64,000 nucleotides of DNA from Vigna angularis (Eukaryota; Streptophyta; Magnoliopsida; Fabales; Fabaceae). The stretch is taken from contig NC_068975.1 of the NCBI RefSeq assembly GCF_016808095.1, positions 23,257,501 through 23,321,500 of the forward strand. The letters are read 5' to 3'. The translations under genes and the position numbers were made by a program. The notes under the pieces were generated by a model. That model was given only the letters and a program-made list of their open reading frames with translations. It was not told the DNA's origin and searched no databases. This document shows, in pieces, positions 23,320 through 35,590 of the stretch (its first letter is position 1; every line of letters starts with the position of its first letter).

Positions 23320-25232
23320 AAACATGTAATTTTTCTAATAAAAATTATAAGCTTTCTCGTATAATTTTTATACAAAATTACAAATCGTTACATATAACTT
23401 TTTTAATAAAATTGTAAATCTTTTTCGTATAATTATGTTACTACAAGAATTTTCTTAATTACTAACGTACTTGAATATTTTTTTAGTAGATTTCATAATT
23501 TTTATTATCAATAAATATTTTTGTTGATAATTTATTGTTAGAGTTATTGATGAGTAAAGTCATCAACATTGCTCATTGATAAATTACAAACCTTAATACC
23601 AATAAATATTTTTTTCAATAACTTATCATTACAATTACCAACGACTTTATTCGTCAGCATATAGGTAAATTACAATTTTATTACCAACATATATTTTTGT
23701 CACATATTTAGGGTGGTCTTATTTCATCAAATATTTGGAAGGTGTTTAATCTAATGGATTTGTTTATATATTAAGGGGGAGATAAGTGAGAAGAAGAAGA
23801 AAATTAAAGAAAAAAAGGAAGAGAATGAGGAGGAGGAGGTGATGCAATAATGTTGATGCGGAGGTGTGCCGATGAAAAGGAGACACACCAATGACACCAA
23901 TAAACGCTGGTGACACGAAAGTGAAGGACGCCAATAATAATGGTTATCAAAGTTAAAGAAGGAGGTGAATGAGGAAAAAGTAAAGGTGAAGGAAGAGAAA
24001 AAGGAAGACAAATATGAAAAGGAGAAGGAGGTGGAGGTGGAGGAAAAGGAAGAGGAAAGAGGAAGAAAAATACAAGCAAGAGAAAGAGGATGAGTTGGAA
24101 GTGGCAATAATGGTGTGACGACACGACGGCGAAAGGAGGAGAGGAAGAAGAAGATGAAGAAAAGAAGGAAAAGGAAAAGAAAGAGAAAGAAAAGGAGAAA
24201 GAAGAAAACATAATGACACATTTTACCGACGGATCTTGTCGACAGCCTTAATTTGTCGATAATTACCAACAAATATTTATCGACAAATTGATTTACCAAC
24301 GAATTTTTGACTGACGATAATTCGTCAATAAACACGATTATTGACAAATTTTTACTATTACGGACATATTGTCCCTATCACTGATATGTGATTTTCTTAT
24401 AGTGAGTGAAAAAAAAACACAATCCCTATCATACAATCTTTTTGAACAAAATTGTAAAACTCCAATGATACATAATTACTAAAGCCTTTATACACCTAAG
24501 AGATATATAATTTTTTTTATTTTTATACTACTTTTTTGTTGCTTCCTACTTCGTATTACTTCATGTGAGACTTTTTTTGAATATCCACTTGAGAACCATC
24601 ATATATTCTCTTCACCAAATGTCTCACATGCTTTGAAACAAACATTTGACACACGACTCAAATCGCTCTTGTCACTAATAATCTGCACAAACTTATTGAT
24701 GTTGACAATATTTTTCCAATATGAACCCTCATAGCCTTGCATATCAAACTCGTTTTTGACGACTTCTATATTATTGTCACTGACAACTCATCAATACTCA
24801 AGTGAAATATATCATTAACACCACCTCGATCAAACTCAACCACATATGCATTAACGAAATCATTGCACAAAAACATAATAATCTAGATTAACCTCTCTCC
24901 AAAGATGCAATAAGCCAAATTGCTAATCTTCTTCCCCTAAATAGAACATATCATGGTTGGAAATCATGCAATAAGCATTTCCACACAACATAAATTCAAT
25001 GTTGTTTGACACCTCAAGGTCTTAATCCATGAATACTCAACAATAATATTATTATTTAACATGTAATATTTCTGGCAAAAATTGCAAACCTTCTTAGCAA
25101 AAACTGTGTTTTTTCTTGTAGAATTTGTATAGATAAAATTGCAAAACTTTCTCAAACTATTTTTTTGGACAAAATTGCAAACTCTTCTCATACAATTTTC
25201 TATAACCAAAATTACAAACTTGTAGACAAAAT
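23320..25232. repeat. A/T-rich array of AAAATTG(C/T)AAA units, interrupted by a CACTA element
   Basis: Units of about 36-42 bp repeat ACAAAATTG(T/C)AAA(T/C) followed by a T-rich CTCATACAATTTT-like half. They occur at about 23330-23438, resume after the CACTA element at about 24420-24470, and recur at 25075-25232. Similar sequence continues after the Copia element from 28373. Both elements therefore seem to have landed inside one older repeat. Confidence 0.55.
23439..24404. mobile_element. Non-autonomous CACTA-like element with a polypurine core
   Basis: The right end, read on the minus strand, is CACTATAAGAAAATCAC, a canonical CACTA terminus. The left end TACTACAAGAATTTTC matches CACTACAAGAA with one terminal change. 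Subterminal DNA repeats TACCAAC(A/G)AATATTT and TTGTCGATAATT-like motifs. The interior, about 23776-24215, is almost purely A/G on the plus strand. The 198-residue minus-strand frame over it is a Ser/Phe artefact of that tract. The flanking trinucleotides (tgt and agt) agree at two of three bases. Confidence 0.55.
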
Positions 25233-25488
25233 TGTTAGATAAACTTAAATGGTTAATGTAAATAGGTCGTTTAAATGGATAATCAATGTCTTAGCAGTTT
25301 TGTTAGTTTTTCAATTTTGAGTGGAAAGATCAGGAATAAACACGTCTCAATTTGTAAAATTAGCAGACTTTAAGGCCTAGAATTGGAAAAGCCAAATTCT
25401 AATATATATGTTCACAATTGTATTCTTTGAATATTATGAATGAAAAAAGGTGAATCAAAATATTCACACATAAGAATTGTTATCAACA
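25233..25488 (+). repeat. 5' LTR of the Copia element
   Basis: 256 bp from TGTTAGATAAAC to TTATCAACA. Its last 75-80 bp (GTTCACAATTGTATTCTTTG onward) recur at 28295-28372 as the 3' LTR remnant. Confidence 0.75.
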
Positions 25489-25537
25489 AATTGGCATAAA
25501 AGCTTGATTGTCTTAGTGTTTGAAGAGATTGAGTGAG

Positions 25538-28294
25538 ATGGCTAGCATTACATATAATGTGGTTCTGCATAGGTTGGCAAAGGCAGTCAACTATGATAAT
25601 TGGAGTCTCCAGATGAAGACTCTTCTTAGGTTCTAAGATAATTGGAAGGTGATTGAAAATGGACACGTAGAACCAAAAAACACCACAAGTCTATCAGTAG
25701 CCTAGAATAATGCACTGAAAGCAACACATAAGAAGAATAAGACAACCATGTACATGTTTTACTGAGTTGTTAATGAGTCTGACTTTGAGAAGATAACAAA
25801 TGATAAAACTTCAAAAGAAGCGTGAGACATTTTTTAGAAGGCATACAAGGGAGATGACCGAGTGAAGTAAATCCAACTTTAAACACTCAGGGATAATTTG
25901 GAGAGCATAAAAATGAAGAAGATAAAAAGAGTATCAAAGTACATCACTTGGGTTGAAAATGTAGTGAACTAACTCAACATAAATGGAGAGCAAACACTGA
26001 TGACCAAATAATGGAGAAGATCTTGAGTGTTGTTTGCACAATTGAAGATTCAAAGTACCTATCAACGCTCTCAATTAGAAAACTAGCTAATTCTCTTAAG
26101 GCACATGAGCAATAAAAGAAAAAGAAGATAAGGGGGTCAATTGAACAAACACTCCAAACTAATGTGTCAATTAAATAAGAGAAATCATTTTATACTCAAA
26201 ACACTTGAGGTAGAGGAAGAGGTCGAGGAGGTAGAGGAAATAGTCATGGTGGTAAAGACCATGGTTATGAATAACAGAAAGAACAATCCACTCAACAAAA
26301 TTGGTGAGGAAGAGGATGAGGTCAAGAGAGAGGAAGACAATCAATGAGCCATATAAATGTCGAGTGCTACAGATGTGGTAAATATAGTCATTATACAAAG
26401 GAGTGTAATTTGGATAAATGTTACAATTATCGTAAGGTTGGGAATAATGCCAAAGATTATCAATATGAGGATAAGAAAGAAAAGACGACCAACTTTCTCA
26501 CAAAAGATGTTGAAAAGAAAGAAGCCTTATTGATGATGACATGAAGCTCAGATACCGGTCTCAATTTTATTTATGAGTATCGTGCAAAGGAGCAGCCCAA
26601 ACTGATTCATATTGTCCTATGTGGGTCGATTACCCGTGAATCATTTAATGGTAAAAGGTATTTCATTTTTTTCATGGATGACTTCTCACGAAAAACATGG
26701 GTGTACATTTTGAAAGATAAATCAAAGGTGTTCAAAGTTTTTAAGAAGTTCAGAGTGATAGTGGAAAAGGTGATGATCAAACACATAAAGTTTGTCTTGT
26801 CTGATAAGGGAGACAAGTTTGCATCAGTAGAATTCATGAAGTATTGTGAAGAGGAATAAAAGATATATAAATTTATGACAACACCATATTCACCTTAACA
26901 AAATGGTGTAGCTGAGAGAAAGAATCAAATGATTATTGACATGGAATCATTCGATCAATGTTGAATAATAAGAATATGTCAAAAGAGTTTTGTGAAGAAG
27001 TTGTAGAATGTGCCATGTATGTACAAAATAGGTGCTCACGTGCAAAGTTCAATGATGAAACACCAGAAGATGTATGGAGTGGACAGAAGCTGAAAATTGC
27101 TTATTTTAGAATGTTTGACGATGTAGCATATGGACTTGTTCCAATCTAACAAAGAATGAAGCTCAAAGATAAGAGCATAAAGTATGAACTTATTGAATAT
27201 GATGGAAAGACTAAAGGCTACAAGCTATTAGATCCAATAAACAAGAAATTGGTGGTGAGTTGTGATGTCCAAGTGGATGAATCAAGTGAGTGGAACTGGA
27301 ACAACTCAATGGTGGAACTACAAGTTTATTAATTTCTATATTTTTAATTATAGTAAAATTTGAAACTGTTGATGATGAAGAAAAATAACGAGAGCCCAAA
27401 ATACGAAGCTTACAAGACTTGTACAATCCTAAAAAGAGGTACACATTGTATGTCTTTTGGTATATTCCAAGAATATAAGCTTTGAGGAGCCAATATAAGA
27501 TCAGAAATGATGACTTCCAATGAGGAGATTGATGCAATTAAACACAACAATAGGGAAGAGTTGTCCGATCTTCCAAAAGGAGCTCGACTTATTGGGGTGA
27601 AGTGGATATATAAGAAGAAAATGGATGCTCAAGGTAAGATAGAATGGTACAAAACTCGACTTGTTGCAAAAGGGTATAAGGAAAATGAGGGAATTGATTA
27701 TGGTGAAGGTTTGTGCCAATCACAATAATGTGAACCGTTTGATTGCTAATCTTAGTAGTAACTTAGTTCAAATAGTCAATACTACAAATGGATGTGAAGT
27801 CTTAATTATTAAATGAAGTACTGGACAAAGAGGTATACATTGAACAACCACTTGGATACATGAGAAGAGGGGAAAAGAAGAAGGTGATAAGAATGAATAA
27901 GACACTTTATTGAAGTAAGTTCCTTGGGCATGGAACGATCAGATTGATACATACTTTAAGAAGAACGAATATGAATAGTGTCTGTATGAACATGTCATGT
28001 ACATAAAGAAGAATGGATGTAATGTGTTGTTATTTGTTGTTTTTTATGTTGATGACCTCATATTCATGGAGAATAATGATAAAATGATTTGAGAGTTTAA
28101 GAGTATAATGATAAAAGAATTTGAGACGACGAATTTGAGATTGATGAAATACTTCCTGACATTAGAAGTCAAGTAAAGTGAGACAACATTTTTGTGTACC
28201 AAAAAAAATATGTAGAAAAGATATTGAAAAAGTACTAGATAATAAGCTGTAATCCGGTTTTAACACCAATGAAACTAGGTACAAAGTTTTCAAA
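25538..28294 (+). pseudogene. Copia gag-pol remnant
   Basis: Non-functional retrotransposon polyprotein. Stops interrupt gag within the first 40 codons, and frame changes separate the knuckle, integrase and reverse transcriptase blocks. Protease is not clearly recognisable. The pol region ends near the NPVLTPMKLGTKFSK-like segment, where the internal deletion begins. Confidence 0.85.
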
Positions 28295-28372
28295 GTTCAC
28301 AATTGTATTCTTTGATTATTATGAGTGGAAAAAGTGAATAAGAATATTCACACAAATGACTTGTTCTCAACA
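28295..28372 (+). repeat. 3' LTR remnant of the Copia element
   Basis: 78 bp matching the end of the 5' LTR with a few substitutions. It ends in CAACA and is followed directly by the array sequence that the element invaded. Confidence 0.75.
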
Positions 28373-28643
28373 AATATTACAAACACTCCAATAACATAAT
28401 TATCCAAGTACCCTGTACACCGAAGAGACTTGTTAAATTATGGTGAATACCTACTTCTTTTCTACTCGTTCTTCATATTACTTTGACGTGGAACTTTGAT
28501 GAAAACCCATTTGAAAACCAACAAACATTGATATCCAATAAACATCTAAATGAATTCCAAACATTAGATTTGAGAATGTGACTTTCATGAATTCAAGTGG
28601 TACATGCAAGTGCCTCATAGATATAAGAAAAATAAATTGAAAT

Positions 28644-30392
28644 TCAAAGACGAAATAATGAAGAACAAGAATACATACCATGTGGTTGAGTAGGCAGGGG
28701 AAAGAGTAGCAAATAGCAAATTGAAGACACTACAAGTCCTGAAGCAACACCAATCAAAGGGTGTTATTAGACGTTATTTGCAGAAAATGAAGTTTAAGTA
28801 AAATCAATGGTTAATGAGTTGCATTATTATGATAACAATTGTAACTACAAAGCAACCTATGATGCCTCCAGCAAACACATCAGTCCAATGATGCCAGTAG
28901 TCATCAACTCGAGTAACTCCCACAAGAGCAGCAATAAGCAAAGGAAGCAAGACTAGGCATAGTTTCCCAATATGGCCTCTACGATCAAACACTCTAATTT
29001 TCCCTGATAAATACCATGAAAGGAAACCAAGACCAGCAAAGGACCCTGCATTTGTTGATTGAACAATTTTTTTCATAAACACTTTTATGAAGAAAGAAAA
29101 CTCTTCATAAGCTAATTTTATTTTATCTTGGTTCTGATATTTTCTTTTCATTTTACTCTATTTGACCAATGTGTTTGAAATAGATATTCTACTACTTACA
29201 TGAAGTATGCCCACTTGGAAAACTTTTGTATCCTTCCTTTATAACTGCCTTAATCCCAGTACAAAGAACATCACCAGTGTCTTTGTCATACGCCTGCATG
29301 ACCCAATTAACAAAGCATAACTAAGCAATCAGTATCAAACAAGTTAGAGACAAGAATATTAGAAGGATTTAAGCAATCACTAACGGTGTACTTGGTTTGA
29401 GAGAAAGTTCTTGGTTTTTATTTCCTGCATTCACAAATAACTACAAAGACGCACAATGGTTTTTCTTTGTTTATAACAAACATTGAAAACGAAAAAAAAT
29501 CTTATTCTCAATATTACAATATACATATCTTTTGAAAAGGCAAAACAATGTGAGATTACTTCATAACTATTTGTGAACATGAAATGAAAACAAATGACAT
29601 TTTCTCAAAAAGACCTTAAAGTTTACCAAATACTAAGAACAGGAAGGATAAGAAACACACAGGTATTTTGTCAGGGAAACACCGGTAGAAGAAGTTTGGT
29701 CGTGGTCTACCAACAGCATCTTTAATGGAATCTGTGATGACTCCGGTGATTAAGCTAGAAAACATGAGACCTACATTTTAGTAAGATACAAGTGAGTGAA
29801 GGGACAAAAGGCATAAAAGTCAAAAGTCATAAAACAAAAAGAAACTGAAAGAATACCTAATATGGCATGGTGTAAATCATAGATATCCTTTCTGGAACAG
29901 TAAAACCCAATGAAGATAAGAATGGGGAGAAAAATAGAGAGGATCTGTTACAAGAATGAATGGTGTAAGTTTACGCGAGAAGATATAAACAGATGATGTA
30001 TCTTCATATATAGAAAAGCTAGGACACCCTTTTGAGCATACATTTTTTTATTGATTGAGATTTATAAAAAATTACATGATTTTTGTAATTTTCAATGAAC
30101 TTTAACCATAAAGATGGAGTGTACTAAAAAGAACATGTTAAAGAATGTGTTTCTATATTCAACACTCCTTGTTAATGGATTATTTGCAGCAGATACGTAC
30201 AGGGACAGCCCACATGGGTATGGTATCTTTTTTGAATGGGAACATAAGATTTGTCATCATATGTTCCCCAACATAGCGATGGAATGGTTCTATCAAATTC
30301 AAGAGTCCGTCAATAATAGCAAGAAGCACAAGAATCAGCCAATCATGCTTGTGAGTTAGTGCCAACTTGCTTCCTGGAGATTGAAAAGCCAT
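28644..30392 (-). CDS. LPP: Lipid phosphate phosphatase (PAP2 superfamily), 255 aa, 6 coding exons
   Basis: Multi-pass membrane enzyme that dephosphorylates phosphatidic acid and related lipid phosphates. Coding exons, in minus-strand order: 30201-30392, 29857-29944, 29661-29770, 29200-29293, 28857-29045, 28644-28738. All three PAP2 motifs are present: K110-x6-R117-P118, P156-SG-H159, and T206-R207-x5-H213-x3-D217 (usually SR, here TR). About six hydrophobic segments fit the family topology. The last exon is short; reading past its donor in exon 5 gives a false stop at 28804, whereas splicing to 28738 restores the conserved [14 protein letters not shown] segment. The C-terminus ends PTQPHG plus 11 unrelated residues and lacks the usual longer tail, so the protein is shorter than the roughly 300-residue Arabidopsis LPPs. 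A 5' UTR intron separates 30393-30407 from an exon ending at 31016. Confidence 0.85.
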
Positions 30393-31015
30393 TTTTTCTA
30401 AGTATGGCTGCAAAAGAAAAAAGCTCCGTCACCTTTGTATTCACTTATTTTGGCAGTAATGTTCACATTTTGAATTTCATTTTACAATTATGAAAAATAT
30501 TCTATCAATTTTTAATTTGATTATCTTGTGCAAAGTTGATGCCTGCTGCACTTAAATAGTCCTTTTCATGGTGATTACATTTTCTTCTTATTGTTACATT
30601 TACCTAAAAATCTAAGAAAGCATATACCAATTACAGAAAATGGCAGCATGAAGTATAAGGATACAATGTACTAAGTGCTAACATGGAGATATATTGTTCA
30701 CACCAGAAAACAAATATAAATAACATAAACACATTAAAGTTCTGAATAGAATAAGAATTCAATATCATTGAGTGGCATAACGAGGATATGTTTATACATA
30801 AATATATATGTGTATTTATACATCCTCTGACACAATAAAGAAATATCTAAGGTATAGAAAACAGATAATTATGTCAAATATACGACACGGGTATATGATA
30901 AAAAAAATAATGCAGCAACAATAAATCTGAAATCAGGAAATTCTTATGCACATTAAAAAGCTGAAGAAGAAAAACCATAAGAATATGAAGATCTAATAGG
31001 AAATGAAAAATGAAC

Positions 31016-31100
31016 CTGCAGCTTTAAGCATAAATATTTGGAGAAAGAGATTCAGAAAGACGAGGACGTGCATTCTGAAAACAGCACGTCCAGTGTCCAA
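31016..31100 (-). other. Probable 5' UTR exon of the LPP gene
   Basis: On the minus strand AAAGCTGCAG|GTTCATT gives a donor at 31015-31014. This pairs with the pyrimidine-rich acceptor TTTTTTCTTTTGCAG ending at 30408, just 15 nt before the first ATG. The upstream limit of the exon is a guess. Confidence 0.5.
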
Positions 31101-31900
31101 CGTAAAAGCTATGAGTCATGAGAAAAACATCAGACAGATATTAGAGATTGATGAATGATTTGGGGAAGAATTGCATCTTCAGATCTAAAAGATGTGTGTA
31201 AATGTTTTCATTACTTGTTAATTAGTAATCTCAATTATGTATTTGCATTTGCTTTCTCAATTTTGTGTGCTTCAAGAATTTTTAGACCAAAGGTTAAAAA
31301 GTAGTTTCTTTCGAGTTATAAAGATCGCTAACTTACATCAATTTTGTTTCTGTTATTAAGACTTTTGCATACATAAAACTAAGAATAAAATCGAAGTTCG
31401 TTATGAATTTATTTGTGTATTAATTTCTCTTAAGTACTGTTAATTATATTGTATACACAATTTAACATTTAAAATACAGAAAATGTTAATTATGCTTTGG
31501 GTAACGTGAAGATAAATAAAATTAAGATTGTATATATTTTTTTCTTAGTAACGAGAGCATTTTTTATAGATAAAATCATATTGGAGGTTAACATATCTAA
31601 AACAAACAATTTCTTTGGTAATGTTATTATCTTACAATGAGAACTATATTAAATAAGAATTATTTCAAAACTAATAAAAAAAATAATGACCTCAATTATA
31701 TTGTCATTTTCAACTTCACTCATTTAACTCAACCGAAATAGGTTAAGATTGGTTTGTTTGCAAACTAAGAATTTCAGTTTTTAAAATAAAAATATATATA
31801 TTTAAAAAAATTAAAGCAATATTTTTTTAAAACATATATTATAATCTATATTTATTTGTATATAAAATATTTATTATAAGATCCAATTTATAACATTTAT
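31101..31900. other. AT-rich intergenic DNA
   Basis: Contains the LPP promoter side and nothing else recognisable. Confidence 0.5.
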
Positions 31901-34900
31901 ATTGTAAAAGAAAATGTCTCACATTTCATAATCAAGAACAGTTAACGGACATATAAACAAATATGTTATAGTCATCCAAAATATAATTATAATCAAATTT
32001 TTATATACAAGAGTTTCTATTTATGATAACATACAAACATTGAACTTAAGGTTTATCAAAAAGTACACAAACAAAAGCTAGTAAAACTAAGCGTCTATGC
32101 CTCAACATCCTTTACTCCTATTTACTCCCAGCACCTACAACCGATACTTTCTCCTTTACTCACACCAGTAAGATAATTATTGTCAAGGAGAAAATCAAAT
32201 AAGAACAAACAAGACACAAACAAATAGGGTAAGCTAATTTTAAAGAGTTATTCATACTTTAATATAAATCACAAACATGCATTTCTAATATCAAGTCAAT
32301 AATAACAAGCACAACTTAACACACACACTCCTAACACTAGACCTAACCATCCAAATACATATATTAGTGTTGAACTATAGAGGGAACTTGTACACGTGCG
32401 GTGAAACAACATACACTACTGCAAAAAAGGTTTTTGGCGTCTATTATTTTCGACATTCCACGTCCAATCTAGATCTGACGTCTTATTGGGAGATGTCAAT
32501 TTTGACGTTGGATCCCCTTCTTAGACGTCAATTGTGATGTCCCCCCTAAATCGACGTCCATTTTTTCTTAAAAAAATATAATTTTTTTACAATATTACCA
32601 CACCTGAAGTACAGAAAAACGATTCTAGCACATCATAAAACTATATATACTATAAGTTTCAAGCAATGGAGAATGACCACTCAATGCCGCCATCGAGATC
32701 CGTCAACTCGTGCAAAAAGCTACATCATAAGCCAAAATTAATTGGTGCAAAAAAAATTTAATTAGTGCAAATGAAATTTAATTGGTGAAACTAAAGTTAA
32801 TCGGTGCAAAATAAACTAACTTGAAGAAAATCAATCAAACATACCTTGCAACAACAATGATGAAAGCGAACGAAATGAAAACCCAAACGAAAACGCGAAA
32901 GAAAGTGAGGCTCGCGTTCCGAGTTTTTTGGGGTTTAAAAGGGCATTTGACGTTAGCCCCCTCCACCACCGACACCTAATTGCTAAAAAAAATCCATTTT
33001 GGCGCTACTTTGGGCTATTTTCGCAGCTTATTGACGTCCGAGGAAGGGGATCCGACGTTTAATGTGTATTAGACGTCGACCCCTTCTATGTGCCACGCTT
33101 AATGTCTGAAAAAGTGTCCTTTCAAATATGATTTTGTATACGTCAAGTAAGGGGGGACTGACATCTATGTCGTAAAAAAATTAATATTGACGCTTAAAAT
33201 GAGATATTTTTGGACATTTTTAATGTCTGTGGAGGAGGGAGTCGACGTCTAATTCCAAAAGATTAATATTGGCACTTAAAATGAGATATTTTCAGACATT
33301 TTTGATGTCTGGGAAAGGGGGAGCTGCCGTCTAATTCGAATTAGACGTCGGGGGGCTGTAGCCAACGTCTAAAGGCAATGAAATAATGACTTTTCAGTTC
33401 TATATGTAGACCATTTGACATCTGATCCTGGGGGAGCTGACGTCTATACCTTATTTGACGTCGGCCCCACTTTTACCGACTCCTATAGTCACATTTTATT
33501 TATAAAATTGTCACCGGTCATTTTTTATGTTGGATTTTTTGTTTCGTTAGACCTTAAACGTGTGACATTAAATGCTATTTTTGCACTATCCAAATCTTCA
33601 CACAAGGTTAGTCCGTCAAACACCTATGGTCAATCTGACCCAAGGCTAAGGACCATATGCTACTCCTCACCAATAACCATCCCACTCTACTTGAGTTCGG
33701 ATATCTATTGGAGTCAAAAAAATTCTCTCATTTCAAAGCTCCTACCCCAATATATTACACAAAAACATCCATAAGGGTCTTTCCTATGGAACTCCTTTTT
33801 ACATGCTTAACAATCATATGAGAGAAAAGAACAACAAACTCCTCATAATCATATATCATACATAATCATATAGATAGTCTTGTTTCCAATGCATATATAT
33901 TATAAATCAATTCATACTTCACAATAAGTATTATAAATTAATCATTCAAACAATCACATATATTAAACACATCTTAAGAAGTACATAAAAACTTAGTTGA
34001 AAATTATGATATTTTCGCTCAACCACAAAATATGTTTGCTTAGCTAAGAGTGTGTGCCAACCCATTCACTCAGCCACCATGGCTCGCTTTGCGAATACAG
34101 AAACAGTGAGTTTTGCTTGCTCAGCATCTACACTCGCTCAACTGGATATAGTTATGCTAGCTCAGCGGATACACTCGTTCAACGAGACTGCATAATTCTA
34201 CAGCACTAAAACTATAGAAATTGCATCCTTAAACTTCTAGTGAGCTATTCTAAACACTTTTACCAACTTCTAACACTCCTAGATTTGATTCTAAACTATC
34301 ATGGACCTAAATTAAATGTGTATAAGCCAACTTAAACTAGTTTTCAAGTGTTTCACAACAATATTTCAACTTAAAACAACTAAAACCTCACCTTAGAGAC
34401 CAAAATTGAATTTTACAAGTTTTAGTTCATATTTAAGCTACTTAGGGGCCTAAACAAGTCCAAAATGACTCAACTTCAAACCCTAACTTCTCTAATAGGC
34501 CATAGACCTACTATTTCTAAAATTCACTACTCTAAACCTCTAAAATACACTTAAAGATCATTCAAAACATAACCAAGTGTCTACTACTCCATTCTAAAAC
34601 AAAATTTATCAATTCACAACTCAAACAAGTTCCAATTAACCATACAACAGAACCTAACTCATCATTTTTCCACTTAGACCAATATTTCTCAAATTCACCT
34701 GTTAAACCCCCTATTTTAAACCAAAATCGACCGGTAAATCATCTTAATACTTCCTTCTCATCATTTCACTCAAATGAACATCACCAACATTCAAAACCAC
34801 AAAATTTCATAACCAACTCAATTCAAACAAAATCATTATAGTCCAAGAACATCCATTAAAGTATCAAACATCCAAAAGCTAATTACAAACATGCAAAATC

Positions 34901-35590
34901 ACAATTTCTACTAAAATAGATATTCCTATTTCCAACCAAGCCAACAAAATCTATAACCAATCTTAAATCATACCCATTATATAGAAATAAAATCAGCACA
35001 AAGTTACTAGCTTCCATTACCTTAAAGAGAACTACTAAGTTCTAAGAACACACCACAATTGCTTCTAGTACAAGGAACTCTAAAATGGTCTGCAAACCAC
35101 ATAATTTAATCCAAATCAACTATTACGACCAATGATCCTAGAAGAACAACAAATAGCTCTAGAATTTCACATGCGATCAGAAATTTGGTTCACATGCGAG
35201 AAAGAACCTATATTAGAAAAGGAGTAAAAATGAACTTACTCTTTTTAGAAAACTGATCAAATGAACTAGTAGGTATCACCACCGTGATCTCTTAGACACT
35301 TTCTGGTCATCAAGAGATGACTCAGGTGTTAGAAAATTTAGAGAGAATAAAAAGGAAATCTAGAAAAGGAATATAGAGAGATGGTATGTATTTTAAGAAA
35401 TGAAACGTATTTATGAAATTCTATTTATATTATTAAATTATTTGAATATTAAAATATTCGGTTTGATTATTTTAAAACACATGTCACTTTATAGATTATC
35501 ACACTTATACTTAAAATTTCAATTTAAATTCAACAATGTTGCTTTAATTTAGTATTTTTATTTTACTTTTATTGTTCTTACATTTCTAAA
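31900..35590. repeat. LTR-retrotransposon-like noncoding sequence
   Basis: Long C/A-rich, coding-free DNA with phrases typical of legume LTRs, such as ACACAAACAAATAGGGTAAGCTAA (the first LTR-like element has a close match near 11525) and repeated GCTCA(A/G)C motifs at 34010-34200. A GTTCTTACA end-like motif lies near 35574-35582. I cannot place a left end or a target duplication. The stretch is split by the CACTA-like element at 32414-33490. Confidence 0.4.
32414..33490. mobile_element. CACTA-like element rich in GACGTC motifs
   Basis: Starts CACTACTGCAAAAAAGG, a typical CACTA-type end. The right end is weaker: CTATAGTC at 33490, one base off the expected TAGTG. The whole segment is packed with (T/A)GACGTC(T/A) and its relatives in both orientations, including a palindrome around 33328-33352, as expected for transposase-binding subterminal repeats. 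No transposase is encoded. The frame at 33415-33774 overlaps the end and is not a gene. Confidence 0.5.

Larger units (their letters stand above)
25233..28372 (+). mobile_element. Decayed, internally deleted Ty1/Copia retrotransposon
   Basis: The 5' LTR is 25233-25488 (TGTTAG...CAACA). It is followed by a degenerate initiator-Met primer site TTGGCATAAAAGC at 25491-25503. The polyprotein, now full of stops and frameshifts, shows in order a gag start (about 25538), a CCHC knuckle CYRCGKYSHYTKEC (26370-26411), an integrase region with MDDFSRKTWVYILKDKSK (26674 onward), a reverse transcriptase start with GVKWIYKKKMD (27595 onward) and YVDDL (about 28048). Sequence then jumps at 28295 to the last 78 bp of the 3' LTR, so RNase H and most of that LTR are deleted. 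The flanks aaaat and aatat are a near-perfect 5-bp duplication. Confidence 0.85.

Noticed and set aside
23751..24347. 198-codon minus-strand frame rich in Ser and Phe
   Set aside because: It is the complement of a polypurine tract; two other frames over the same DNA are also open, which marks low complexity.
28478..28681. 67-codon minus-strand frame beyond the LPP stop as a possible further LPP exon
   Set aside because: A donor-like GTATGT follows CATG at about 28677, but no downstream piece resembles the LPP tail; the region instead resembles repeat sequence near 24455-24600.
30114..30359. 81-codon plus-strand frame
   Set aside because: It is antisense to LPP exon 1, whose reading is confirmed by conserved residues and splice sites.
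33415..33774. 119-codon frame
   Set aside because: It overlaps the end of a CACTA-like element and anonymous repeat DNA and has no recognisable domain.
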